Below, piece after piece: positions 1 to 7,896 of a stretch of 64,000 nt of DNA. Origin of the DNA: Pseudarthrobacter sp. IC2-21 (lineage in GTDB: Bacteria; Actinomycetota; Actinomycetes; Actinomycetales; Micrococcaceae); NCBI RefSeq assembly GCF_034048115.1, contig NZ_CP139145.1, positions 1,116,001-1,180,000 on the forward strand. Reading direction: 5' to 3'. Position 1 is the stretch's first letter, and each line of letters starts with the position of its first letter. The notes under the pieces were generated by a model. The model searched no databases, had not been told where the DNA came from, and saw only the letters and a program-made list of their open reading frames with translations. Position numbers and translations under genes: made by a program.

Positions 1-632
1 GCCTTGGACACGCCCAAACCGGCGGCCAGCTCCTCGATGGTGATCCGGCCGTTGGCACGCAGCAGCTCGGCGAGGGCGCGGTTCGGCTCGTCCAGCGGCG
101 GCATCCCGAGTTCCTCATACCCGGTGGCGAACTGCGGGTGTTCGGACGGGCTGAGCGCCTCATACTGCTCCACGGTAAGGACGTCCGGCCGCCAGCCCGA
201 AACGGTGCGGTAATACTCGACGATCGGCTCGAGCGAGAAGTCCCGCACGCCCTCAAGCGCGGCCAGCTCACGGTACAGGAACCCGTCCACTGCGTCCCGG
301 GCCAGGAAAAGCTCAACCATGCATCCGCTCGCCCCGGCCAGCGAGCTGATCCAGTGCGTGTCCGGCCGCTCGGCGAGCCACGTCCCCGCCGCTGCGACGG
401 CGGACGGAGCGGCGTCGACGCGCAGCATGTAAAGGTCCACCGGCGCCAGCGCCCCGGGGCTTGGGAACGACTGAACGCGCACCGCCCCGGACGCGAGTAG
501 CCTGTTGCCCCGGCGCGCCACCGTCCGCTCCTGCTGCCCCAGCACCTCGGCGATGAGCCGCCAGGGCGCGCGGCCGTTGCGTACAAGGGCTGCCACAATC
601 TGGCGGTCGAGGTCATCGAGCATGCGCTTCAT
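1..632 (-). CDS. Lrp/AsnC-family regulator with two modules (3' part beyond the window)
   Basis: The reading frame is open from 632 to the window edge, so at least 210 residues are visible and the C-terminus is missing. The N-terminus (LDDLDRQIVAALVRNGR, then a recognition helix region) is an AsnC-type helix-turn-helix. A ligand-binding-like stretch follows. At the window edge a second AsnC-type helix-turn-helix begins (LLRANGRITIEELAAGLGVS). Two modules in one chain is a known actinobacterial Lrp arrangement of about 320-340 residues. The start is ATG 632 or ATG 623; the GGAAGG just upstream is better spaced for 623. It lies downstream of the M20 amidohydrolase on the same strand, separated by a strong hairpin, and may regulate that operon (inference). 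Confidence 0.85.
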   Translation of the reverse strand, partial: MKRMLDDLDRQIVAALVRNGRAPWRLIAEVLGQQERTVARRGNRLLASGAVRVQSFPSPGALAPVDLYMLRVDAAPSAVAAAGTWLAERPDTHWISSLAGASGCMVELFLARDAVDGFLYRELAALEGVRDFSLEPIVEYYRTVSGWRPDVLTVEQYEALSPSEHPQFATGYEELGMPPLDEPNRALAELLRANGRITIEELAAGLGVSK

Positions 633-681
633 CCTTCCATGCCCGGGCCATCGCTCCTGGCAGGCACCGTTTAAAGGCGAA

Positions 682-715
682 CGCACGACGGCGGGTGGGA
701 ACCCGCCGTCGTGCG
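682..715 (-). terminator. Hairpin between amidohydrolase and AsnC regulator
   Basis: A perfect 15-bp inverted repeat (682-696 with 701-715) with a 4-nt loop sits just after the stop codon of the minus-strand M20 gene. No long U-tract follows, so termination may be partial and some read-through into the AsnC gene is possible. Confidence 0.65.
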
Positions 716-720
716 CTTGG

Positions 721-1968
721 CTAGTTGCCCAGGTACTCCAGCAGCACCGCCAGCGCCGCTCCGGTGCCGTTGACCACGGCGAGCTCGGCGTTGGGCGCGA
801 ACTGGGGGGAGTGGTTGCCGGCCGGGGCCTGGCCGTCCGCGAACGCCGCGGCCGGGAACGCGCCGAAGGCCCAGAACACGACGGGAACGCCGATCGCGTC
901 GCCCAGCCAGCCGGCGTCCTCCGAGCCCATGCCCAGCGGCGACTCGACCACGGCGTCCGGCCCGAACCCGGCCGTCAGCGCCGCCGCGGCCCGCGCGGTG
1001 TGCTCGGCGTCGTTGAAGAGGCGCGGGAAACGGTTGATCTCCACGATCGCCGGCTCACCAATGCCGGAGGCGGCGGCCTCGGCGGCGACAATGCGGCGGA
1101 TGGAGCCCAGTACGTGGGCACGGACGTCCTCGTCGGGGGTGCGCACATTGACGGAGAATTCGGCGGTCTCCGGGATGATGTTTTCCTTCAGGCCAGCGTG
1201 GAACGTCCCCACGGTCACGACGGCCGGCGTGATGGGGGCGAGCTCGCGGGAGACGATGGTCTGCAGGCGCAGGACCATCGAGGCCGCGGCGACGATCGGG
1301 TCGAGGGACTTCTCCGGCTGGGACCCGTGGGCCTGGCGGCCGCGGACGGTGATCCGCCACGAATCGGCGAGGCTGGCCATGTTCCCGGCACGCAGCCAGA
1401 ACTTTCCCGCCTCCACGGGCATCACATGCTGGGCGAGGACCACCTCGGGGCGCGGCGCGCGGTCCCAGAGGCCGTCGTCGACCATTGCCTTGGCACCCCA
1501 CGCGGTCTCCTCGCCGGGCTGGAAGAGGAACACCACGGTGCCGTGCCACTTCTCGCGGTTGGCGGTGAGGTACGCGGCGGCCGCGAGGGCTGCGGTGATG
1601 TGGGTGTCATGCCCGCAGCCGTGCATGGCGGGCGCTTCCTTGCCGTCGGGCAGGGTGCCCGTGGCGGTACTCGCGTAGTCCAGACCGGTGGCCTCCTCGA
1701 TGGGCAGGCCGTCCGTGTCCGCGCGGAAGCCGACCACGGGCCCCTCGCCGTTGGTCAGGAGGCCGACGACGCCGGTCCCGCCGGAGCGGAAATGCTCAAC
1801 TCCCAGCTCGGTCAGCCGGGCCTCGATCGCCTCAGCGGTCCGGTGTTCCTCCGAGGACAGCTCGGGTGCCCGGTGGTACTCCTTGTACATAGCGACGTGC
1901 TCGGCGACGAAGCCCGCGGGGACCTCAATGCCCTTGGCAAGGGTGGCGGTGGTGGCGGTGTCAGTCAT
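721..1968 (-). CDS. M20-family amidohydrolase (hippurate/N-acyl-amino-acid hydrolase type)
   Basis: A 415-residue cytoplasmic metallopeptidase-fold enzyme that should hydrolyse the amide bond of an N-acyl or related amino-acid conjugate. Family hallmarks are visible: GFRADTDGLP near residue 80, MHGCGHDTH at 115-123 (Cys118, His120 and His123 as metal ligands), the Glu153-Glu154 pair in FQPGEE, and AQHVMP with His181. The length is normal for the M20D subgroup. ATG 1968 has AAAGG 5 nt upstream. It is preceded by two membrane-protein genes on the same strand (62-nt gap), which suggests they import its substrate. The exact substrate cannot be read from sequence. Confidence 0.92.
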   Translation of the reverse strand: MTDTATTATLAKGIEVPAGFVAEHVAMYKEYHRAPELSSEEHRTAEAIEARLTELGVEHFRSGGTGVVGLLTNGEGPVVGFRADTDGLPIEEATGLDYASTATGTLPDGKEAPAMHGCGHDTHITAALAAAAYLTANREKWHGTVVFLFQPGEETAWGAKAMVDDGLWDRAPRPEVVLAQHVMPVEAGKFWLRAGNMASLADSWRITVRGRQAHGSQPEKSLDPIVAAASMVLRLQTIVSRELAPITPAVVTVGTFHAGLKENIIPETAEFSVNVRTPDEDVRAHVLGSIRRIVAAEAAASGIGEPAIVEINRFPRLFNDAEHTARAAAALTAGFGPDAVVESPLGMGSEDAGWLGDAIGVPVVFWAFGAFPAAAFADGQAPAGNHSPQFAPNAELAVVNGTGAALAVLLEYLGN

Positions 1969-2030
1969 GGTGGCCTTTCGGGTCAGTCAGGTTCGGTGCT
2001 GCTCTGCGGGCTGCGGTTCTGCCTCCGGGC

Positions 2031-2762
2031 TTAGTGTCCGATGGAGGACGGCGCCTCGGATGATGCGGGCTCCACGCTGCGGTTCCGTGCGAACCAGGCC
2101 ACGAGGATCACGGCGACCACGGAAACCGCGGTTGCATAGTTGGTCAGCGCCGGCGCGATCCGGATCACGCCGAAGACCACGATGGCCGAGACCACGGCGG
2201 CGATGATGGTGGTCCGGGGGTTCTTCATGGCCACCACGGCCTGGACCGTCACGGCGCCGAAGACGGCGGCGAGGATGTAGAGGCGGGCCACGGCGATGAG
2301 CCCCGGCGGCAGGATACCCAGGAGCCAGGTGCCGAGGAAGCCCACGAAGACGATGAGCGAGAGGATGTGGACGGCTGCCGCGCCGATGATCGCGGCGCCG
2401 GCGATGAGCTCGGCCCGGCGCGTGCCCGGCTTTTCGCCGAGGTCGGTCTGGGCGATGATCGCGGACGGGAGCAGCTTGTTGGCGATGTTGCCGATCATGA
2501 ACGCCTGGTACATGGCGGAGCGGCCGAGGATGGGGTAGTAGGAGATCGGCTCCACGACGGCGATGATGCCGAACGTTGCGAAGACGATGCCGAACGCGGT
2601 CCACACCTCCTGGCCGGTGATGCCGAGGCCGGTGCCGAACGCGGCGAAGAGCGCGGCGGCGAGGGAGACGAGGAAGCCGAGCCCCAGGGTGATGGGGCCC
2701 CAGATGGAGGTGGTGCGCTCGAACTGGGCGAGCCCGTCGAGGGATGCGGTCTTAGAGGACAT
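2031..2762 (-). CDS. Multi-spanning membrane protein, partner of DUF5058 protein
   Basis: A 243-residue integral membrane protein with about six hydrophobic segments and a short charged tail. No enzymatic motif is recognisable. The longer open frame upstream belongs to the preceding gene's region; ATG 2762 follows an AGGAGAACCTC-like ribosome site and leaves a 14-nt gap to the DUF5058 gene, so the two are surely co-transcribed. Similar size, adjacency and hydrophobicity suggest that the two form a heteromeric membrane complex, perhaps a permease for the substrate of the downstream amidohydrolase. This is inference; no function is established from sequence. Confidence 0.8.
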   Translation of the reverse strand: MSSKTASLDGLAQFERTTSIWGPITLGLGFLVSLAAALFAAFGTGLGITGQEVWTAFGIVFATFGIIAVVEPISYYPILGRSAMYQAFMIGNIANKLLPSAIIAQTDLGEKPGTRRAELIAGAAIIGAAAVHILSLIVFVGFLGTWLLGILPPGLIAVARLYILAAVFGAVTVQAVVAMKNPRTTIIAAVVSAIVVFGVIRIAPALTNYATAVSVVAVILVAWFARNRSVEPASSEAPSSIGH

Positions 2763-2776
2763 GAGGTTCTCCTGGG

Positions 2777-3511
2777 CTACTTGGCGGTGACAATGAAGGC
2801 GGCGGCGAGGGCCACGAAGATGGCGATGCCCAGGCCCCACTCGCGCAGCCAGGGCTTGTCGAAGAATTTCGCGGCGGCGATGCACAGGCCCATGACCACG
2901 GCCGAGACTAGCAGCGTGAGGATATGGACCCCGGACTTGGTGGTCTCGGCGAACGCGAGGGTGAAGAACGCGGCGAGGATCGCTGCCGTGGGGACCACGG
3001 TCATGACGGCGGGGTTGACCTTGCGCAGCGTCTTGTCGCCCTTGGCCAGGATGGGGGTGAGGATGAGCGCGGTGAGCATCCACACCAGGCCGCCGAGGGT
3101 CATGGCCGCGAAGCCGATGGCGAAGACCTTCTGGGTGTAGGTGGGGCCGCCGAGCTGGGCGCCCTGGGACTGGGCCGCCAGACCGGCCGCGGCGACGTCG
3201 AACGCCGCGGAGCCCACCAGGCCGATCCGGGTCAGGACGGCCGGGGTGCTGAAGAGCGGCAGGAGCGAGACGGCCACGAGGGCGACGGCGAGCGACGGGC
3301 CGATCGCGGCGATGCCGCCGCGGCGGACCGAGCCGATGACCTGCTCGTCCGTCAGGTTGACCGAGCCGGCGGCCTTGCGGATGGCCCGCAGGTAAATCAC
3401 GGACTGGAGCACGATGACCGCGAACACGGCGGCGGCGCAGATCCAGAGAACAGGGTGGAAAGACACGGGGCTGATGTCAGTCGAACCCGGGTCGACGGCG
3501 AAGCGGTGCAT
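2777..3511 (-). CDS. DUF5058-family membrane protein
   Basis: A 244-residue membrane protein that begins with a hydrophobic segment (FHPVLWICAAAVFAVIVLQS) and contains the pattern I recall for DUF5058 proteins: a charged linker after the first helix, then a PSLAVALVA segment, and a VGSAAFDVAAAG stretch. The family has no assigned biochemical function. A GTG at 3517 is in frame, but ATG 3511 has AGGAG 5 nt upstream and is preferred. It is the first gene of a minus-strand run DUF5058 - membrane protein - M20 amidohydrolase - AsnC regulator. I infer a transport role for the operon substrate. Confidence 0.75.
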   Translation of the reverse strand: MHRFAVDPGSTDISPVSFHPVLWICAAAVFAVIVLQSVIYLRAIRKAAGSVNLTDEQVIGSVRRGGIAAIGPSLAVALVAVSLLPLFSTPAVLTRIGLVGSAAFDVAAAGLAAQSQGAQLGGPTYTQKVFAIGFAAMTLGGLVWMLTALILTPILAKGDKTLRKVNPAVMTVVPTAAILAAFFTLAFAETTKSGVHILTLLVSAVVMGLCIAAAKFFDKPWLREWGLGIAIFVALAAAFIVTAK

Positions 3512-3742
3512 CCGCACTCCTAGGGGGTTTCAGGATTGGCTCAGGTGTGATGTCGATCTATTACCTCTGTGACCCACATCATTGCTGATTTCTTCTATGG
3601 AACGCCACATGATGTCCATAAGTCAAGGGTTTGGCCGCAGTTGTGTCGATATCGACGAGTATGCACTCGGTTCGCTCACCCGGCGCCCAGGGCGACTCCC
3701 GGCCGCCACCCCTTCCACCCACCCCTCCCACCCACCCCCACC

Positions 3743-3819
3743 GACGCTCTCTCACTTAATGTGGGTTTTCCGCGGACGCTCGCTCACATACTGTGGGTTT
3801 TCCGCGGACGCTCGCTCAC
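3743..3819. repeat. 32-bp tandem repeat (2.4 copies)
   Basis: Two full 32-bp units (3743-3774, 3775-3806) and a 13-bp partial unit (3807-3819), each containing GTGGGTTTTCCGCGGACGCT. They lie in the 512-bp divergent intergenic region between the DUF5058 gene and the MFS gene. No coding potential. Confidence 0.85.
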
Positions 3820-3943
3820 TGACTGCCGACTGGGCGCCCTTAGGTCCGCGGGGGACTTGGCCCAGGTCGGCGCGCCGCGCGCCGCGTTACCGGCCCTGGC
3901 CCGCATTGCGCCGCCGGCCAGCCCAACCCCTTTTGTGAGCGGC

Positions 3944-3981
3944 TTCACAATCAATCAAAGATCCTATAGGATTCTGGATTG
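3944..3981 (+). promoter_or_regulatory. Promoter with overlapping palindromic operator for the sugar-acid operon
   Basis: TTCACA (3944-3949) and TAGGAT (3967-3972) are spaced by 17 bp and would make a good sigma-70 type promoter. The -10 lies inside a perfect 12-bp palindrome ATCCTATAGGAT (3961-3972), itself the core of an imperfect 30-bp dyad (3952-3981) with outer arms CAATC/GATTG. The form resembles operators of GntR/FadR-type repressors; no cognate regulator gene is adjacent. The rest of the 3512-4023 gap holds the tandem repeat and nothing else I recognise. Confidence 0.6.
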
Positions 3982-4023
3982 TGCAGCCGGGGGGTTGCCG
4001 TATAAATCACGAGGGAGTGAGCA

Positions 4024-5364
4024 GTGCAGACTGAGCCTGTTATTACTAAGCCCAAAGAGTCGGCCACCAGGCGTACGATCAAGAATTTGCGGTGGTGGAT
4101 CCTTGGATGGGCACTGGCCGCAGGGATCATCAATTACATGGACCGAAGCGCCATTTCGATTGCGGCGCCGGAACTGATCAAGGAGTTCGGCCTCAGCCGG
4201 ACGGACATCGGATTGCTTGGCACCATCTTCTCGTGGACCTACGCCTTTGCACAGCTGCCGGCCGGCTGGCTCGTGGACAAGCTTGGTGCCCGCCGGATGT
4301 ATTTTCTGGCCATTGCCGGCTGGAGCATCGCAACGGCCCTGATGGCCATGGGCAGCCGGATGTGGCAGTTCATCACGTTCCGCTTCCTTCTCGGCGTTGC
4401 GGAGGCCCCCAACGGCCCGGCATCCGCCAAACTCACCGCTGACTGGTTCCCCCGCTCGGAGCGCGGACAGGCAACCGCGATCTGGGACAGCGGTTCCAAG
4501 TGGGGCCCGGCCATCGCGCCGCCCATCCTGACCGCCATCATGCTGGCCTTCGGCTGGCAGGCCATCTTCCTCTTCCTCGGTGTCGCCGGCCTGGTCCTGG
4601 CTCTTGCCTTCTTCATCTACTACCGCGCCCCGGAAGAGCACAAGCGCGTCAGCGCCGAGGAACTGGAGTACATCGAAAGCCAGCGCAGCACACAGCAGCT
4701 GTCTGCCAAGAAGGTTTCCTGGCTCGGGCTGTTCAAGCACCGGCAGATCTGGGGCATGATGGCCGGATTCTTCTGCGTCATTTGGATCTGGAACATCTTC
4801 ATTGTCTTCCTCCCGCTCTACCTGCAGGAAGAGCGCGGCGCCAGCATCGCAAACTCCGGCTGGCTCGCGGCTGTCCCTTACCTGGGCGCGGCCATCCTGG
4901 GCATCACCGGCGGCTGGGTGATGACCCGCTACTCGAAGAAATCCGGCCGTGATCCGCTGCAGGCCAAGCGCCACGTGATGTCCATTGCGGCGGTCGTCGC
5001 CGGTATCCTGATCTGCCTCATTCCGTTCGTTGATTCGCTCCCGCTCGCCATCGCCGTGATGACCCTGGCGCTGGGCTTCGTTGCCACCATGCAGGCAGCC
5101 GCGTGGGCCATGCCTGGAGACATCGTGGACAACTCCCAGGTGGCATCCGTGGGTGCCATCCAGAACTTCGGCGGCTACTTCGGCGGCGCCTTCGCACCAC
5201 TCCTGACCGGTATCATCGCCGACGCAACCGGCTCCTACGCGCCGTCGTTCGTGATCGGCGGCGTTATCGCGGCAATGGCCGCCGTGGCGTACACGTTCTT
5301 GGTGCGGGAACCCATTAGGGAAAAGACCGCAATACCCTCCGATGGGAACGGAGTCAACGCATGA
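4024..5364 (+). CDS. MFS transporter, anion:cation symporter (ACS) type, probable sugar-acid uptake
   Basis: A 446-residue, 12-helix major facilitator. Near residue 37 it has the NYMDRSAISIAAP start of helix 1 typical of hexuronate/galactonate/glucarate transporters, followed by the loop 2-3 motif GWLVDKLGARR and the helix 4 stretch RFLLGVAEAPNGPA. GTG 4024 is chosen because GAGGGAG lies 6 nt upstream. It overlaps the next gene by 4 nt (ATGA) and opens a four-gene operon whose last two enzymes would turn 2-keto-3-deoxypentonate into 2-oxoglutarate. The transported compound is therefore likely a pentonate or related aldonic/aldaric acid (inference from context). Confidence 0.88.
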   Translation: MQTEPVITKPKESATRRTIKNLRWWILGWALAAGIINYMDRSAISIAAPELIKEFGLSRTDIGLLGTIFSWTYAFAQLPAGWLVDKLGARRMYFLAIAGWSIATALMAMGSRMWQFITFRFLLGVAEAPNGPASAKLTADWFPRSERGQATAIWDSGSKWGPAIAPPILTAIMLAFGWQAIFLFLGVAGLVLALAFFIYYRAPEEHKRVSAEELEYIESQRSTQQLSAKKVSWLGLFKHRQIWGMMAGFFCVIWIWNIFIVFLPLYLQEERGASIANSGWLAAVPYLGAAILGITGGWVMTRYSKKSGRDPLQAKRHVMSIAAVVAGILICLIPFVDSLPLAIAVMTLALGFVATMQAAAWAMPGDIVDNSQVASVGAIQNFGGYFGGAFAPLLTGIIADATGSYAPSFVIGGVIAAMAAVAYTFLVREPIREKTAIPSDGNGVNA

Positions 5365-6440
5365 GCACCGCAACGAATGAATTGACGACGCCGGGAACCT
5401 CCGTGCGTGCTCCGTTCACCGTAGCGGTCACGGCAGACGCCGCAAAACCTGATGGCAGTTCCATCCACGGAGACCTCGGCCTCCGGCGGCTCACCGAGCA
5501 GGGCGTTCAGTGGCACGTCCTGCCCAGCTACACGGACCCGATTCCGCCGGCCGATCTCACCGGCGTCCACGCCGTGCTGTCGCTGGGCCACATCGCGTTC
5601 GACGCCAGAACACTGGACCACGCGCCGGACCTTCGGCTGATTGCGCGGTTCGGTGCCGGGTTCGAAACGATCGATCTCGAATCCTGCACCCGGGCCGGCG
5701 TGGTGGTCACCAACACGCCGGACGCCATCCGGCGGCCGCTTGCGGTAGCCGGCCTCACGCTCTTGTTGGCGCTCGCGCACAAGCTGCTGGCCAAAGACCG
5801 CCTCACCCGGACCTCGGACTGGGCTGCCCGCGAACGCTACCGCGGGGCTCCGATCGTCGGCCAGACGGTGGGCATTGTGGGCTTCGGCAGCGTCGGCGCG
5901 GAGCTTGCCAGGCTCCTGGCTCCGTTGGGCATGAAGGTGGTGGGCAACAACCGCAGTGGCCGCCATCCGGAGGCCGCCGGCCTGGGCGTGGAACTGCTTG
6001 GACTGGACGAGCTGCTTGAGCGTTCCGACTACGTGGTGCTGTGTGCGGCACTGACCCCGGAGACGGAAAACCTCATCGGTGCCGACGCCCTGGCCCGGAT
6101 GAAGCCCAGCGCCCACCTCATCAATATCGGCCGGGGAAAACTGGTGGATACCGACGCCCTGCGCCGCGCCCTGCAAACGGGACTCATCGCCGGTGCCGGG
6201 CTGGACGTCTTCGAACCGGAGCCGCTGCTTCCCGACGACGCGCTGCTGACCCTGGACAACGTGGTGCTCTCGCCGCACTCACTGTGCTGGACCAAGGACT
6301 TTACCCGGGACGTTTCCGCGGCTGCTCTCGGCTCGATCCTTGCCACGGCAGCGGGGAAGCGGCCGCTGAATGTCCTCAACCCCGAGGTATTTGACTCGGC
6401 CGCCTTCGCCGCCAAACAGGGGAGGAACCATGACAGCTGA
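5361..6440 (+). CDS. D-isomer-specific 2-hydroxyacid dehydrogenase
   Basis: A 359-residue NAD(P)-dependent oxidoreductase. The Rossmann motif GFGSVG is at about 174-179, and the catalytic triad of the family is visible: Arg258 in INIGRGKLVD, Glu in DVFEPEPL (about 285), and His306 in LSPHSLCW. It interconverts a 2-hydroxy acid and a 2-keto acid; glyoxylate, hydroxypyruvate or a sugar-acid-derived keto acid are possible. It starts inside the stop of the transporter gene and its end overlaps the next gene by 11 nt, so translation is coupled. Its step in a pentonate pathway is not obvious; it may handle a side product or an alternative substrate. Confidence 0.87.
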   Translation: MSTATNELTTPGTSVRAPFTVAVTADAAKPDGSSIHGDLGLRRLTEQGVQWHVLPSYTDPIPPADLTGVHAVLSLGHIAFDARTLDHAPDLRLIARFGAGFETIDLESCTRAGVVVTNTPDAIRRPLAVAGLTLLLALAHKLLAKDRLTRTSDWAARERYRGAPIVGQTVGIVGFGSVGAELARLLAPLGMKVVGNNRSGRHPEAAGLGVELLGLDELLERSDYVVLCAALTPETENLIGADALARMKPSAHLINIGRGKLVDTDALRRALQTGLIAGAGLDVFEPEPLLPDDALLTLDNVVLSPHSLCWTKDFTRDVSAAALGSILATAAGKRPLNVLNPEVFDSAAFAAKQGRNHDS

Positions 6441-7896
6441 TCAAGCCGACAGCCGTATAGTCGCAGCCCACCAGGCCTACGAGGATGCCCGGGATGTTGA
6501 GCCGCGTGTCAGGGCCCGGTGGCTGGAGGAGGTCGCCGCGGCCCTGGAATCCCATGCCGACGAGCTGGTGTCACTGGGGCATGAGGAGACACACCTGGAT
6601 GAGGCCCGTCTTCGTTTTGAGCTGCGAAGGTCCGTTTTCCAGCTTCGGTTGTTCATCGCGGAAATCGTCCGGGGGGAACACCTGGATGCGACCATCGACC
6701 ACGCGGATCCGGCCTGGGGGATGGGCCCAAGGCCGGACATCCGGCGCGTTAACGTGCCGTTGGGTGTGGTGGGTGTCTTTGGCGCCTCCAACTTTCCTTT
6801 CGCCTTCAGCGTGATGGGCGGAGACAGCGCGTCTGCCCTCGCCGCGGGTTGCGCAGTGGTGCACAAAATCCACGGCGGGCACCTCCGACTGGGCATCCGC
6901 ACAGCTGATATGGTCTCGGCGGCCCTGGCAAAGGCCGGCGCTCCACAGGGCCTCTTCTGCACGGTTGTTGGCAGGGAAGCAGCCGAACGTCTCGTGGACC
7001 ATCCCCTGGTCAGGGCGATCGGCTTCACCGGCTCAACAGCCGGCGGCCGGGCACTCTTCGACCGTGCTTCCAAGCGGCGGGTGCCCATCCCGTTCTACGG
7101 CGAGCTGGGCAGCATCAATCCTGTTTTCGTCACCCAAAAGGCCTGGGACACCAGGCGTGAGGAGATCCTCACCGGTTACGCCGCGTCCTTCACGATGGGT
7201 ATGGGTCAGTTCTGCACCAAGCCGGGGCTGCTCTTCGCTCCGGTGCAGGATCCCGGAGAGGTCAGCGACCTGCTGCACCGGGAGTTGGCTTCGAAACAAC
7301 CGAGCCTGCTCCTGAGCCCCGCCTTGCGGGAAGGCTTCGGCAAGGCGCTGAACTCGGTCCAGTCGGCGTCCGGCGTTGAAGTCCTGGTGGCCGGGGATGA
7401 GGCGGAGGCGCCCAGGCCAACGGTGCTGTTTATCGCTGCCCAGAAGGTGCGTGAACAGCCGGAAGTCCTCGAGCAGGAGATGTTTGGTCCGGCAACACTG
7501 GTGGTCGGTTACAACCCGGGCGAGGACTTGGCGGACCTGGCCCGGCTGCTGGAGGGGCAGTTGACAGCCACCGTCCAGGCCGAGCCTGAGGAAGATGTGT
7601 CCGCATTGCTGACCGAGTTGCGGGAGCGGGCCGGCCGCCTTCTCTGGAACGCCTGGCCGACGGGCGTCACCGTGACCTACGCCCAGCACCATGGCGGGCC
7701 GTACCCCGCCACCACCGCGGCCACCACGTCCGTGGGGACCGCTTCCATCGGCCGCTTTATGCGCCCCGTGGCCTACGACAGCTTCCCGGCGTCGCAATTG
7801 CCCGTTCCGTTGCGCGACCCCAATGCCTGGCGCATCCGGCGGCGGGTGGATGGGGTCTGGAAAGAACCGGCCGTGCAACGAGAGGACAGCAAGTGA
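6430..7896 (+). CDS. 2,5-dioxovalerate (2-oxoglutarate semialdehyde) dehydrogenase
   Basis: A 488-residue aldehyde dehydrogenase that oxidises 2-oxoglutarate semialdehyde to 2-oxoglutarate with NAD(P)+. The active-site residues are present: Asn121 in GASNFPFAFS, Lys146, Glu225 in YGELGSINPV and Cys262 in GQFCTKPG. The NFPFAFS, GFTGSTAGG and SINPVF stretches are those of the KGSADH subgroup rather than general ALDHs. The start is ATG 6430, with GGAGGAA 3-8 nt upstream; an in-frame ATG 60 nt earlier lies deep in the previous gene. The end overlaps the FAH-family gene by 4 nt (GTGA). Confidence 0.88.
   Translation: MTADQADSRIVAAHQAYEDARDVEPRVRARWLEEVAAALESHADELVSLGHEETHLDEARLRFELRRSVFQLRLFIAEIVRGEHLDATIDHADPAWGMGPRPDIRRVNVPLGVVGVFGASNFPFAFSVMGGDSASALAAGCAVVHKIHGGHLRLGIRTADMVSAALAKAGAPQGLFCTVVGREAAERLVDHPLVRAIGFTGSTAGGRALFDRASKRRVPIPFYGELGSINPVFVTQKAWDTRREEILTGYAASFTMGMGQFCTKPGLLFAPVQDPGEVSDLLHRELASKQPSLLLSPALREGFGKALNSVQSASGVEVLVAGDEAEAPRPTVLFIAAQKVREQPEVLEQEMFGPATLVVGYNPGEDLADLARLLEGQLTATVQAEPEEDVSALLTELRERAGRLLWNAWPTGVTVTYAQHHGGPYPATTAATTSVGTASIGRFMRPVAYDSFPASQLPVPLRDPNAWRIRRRVDGVWKEPAVQREDSK

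Noticed and set aside
505..2034. 509-codon plus-strand frame over the AsnC and M20 genes
   Set aside because: Antisense to two recognisable genes; no domain content.
3569..4177. Small frames in the DUF5058-MFS gap
   Set aside because: They run through the tandem repeat and the operator, lack ribosome sites and are compositionally odd.
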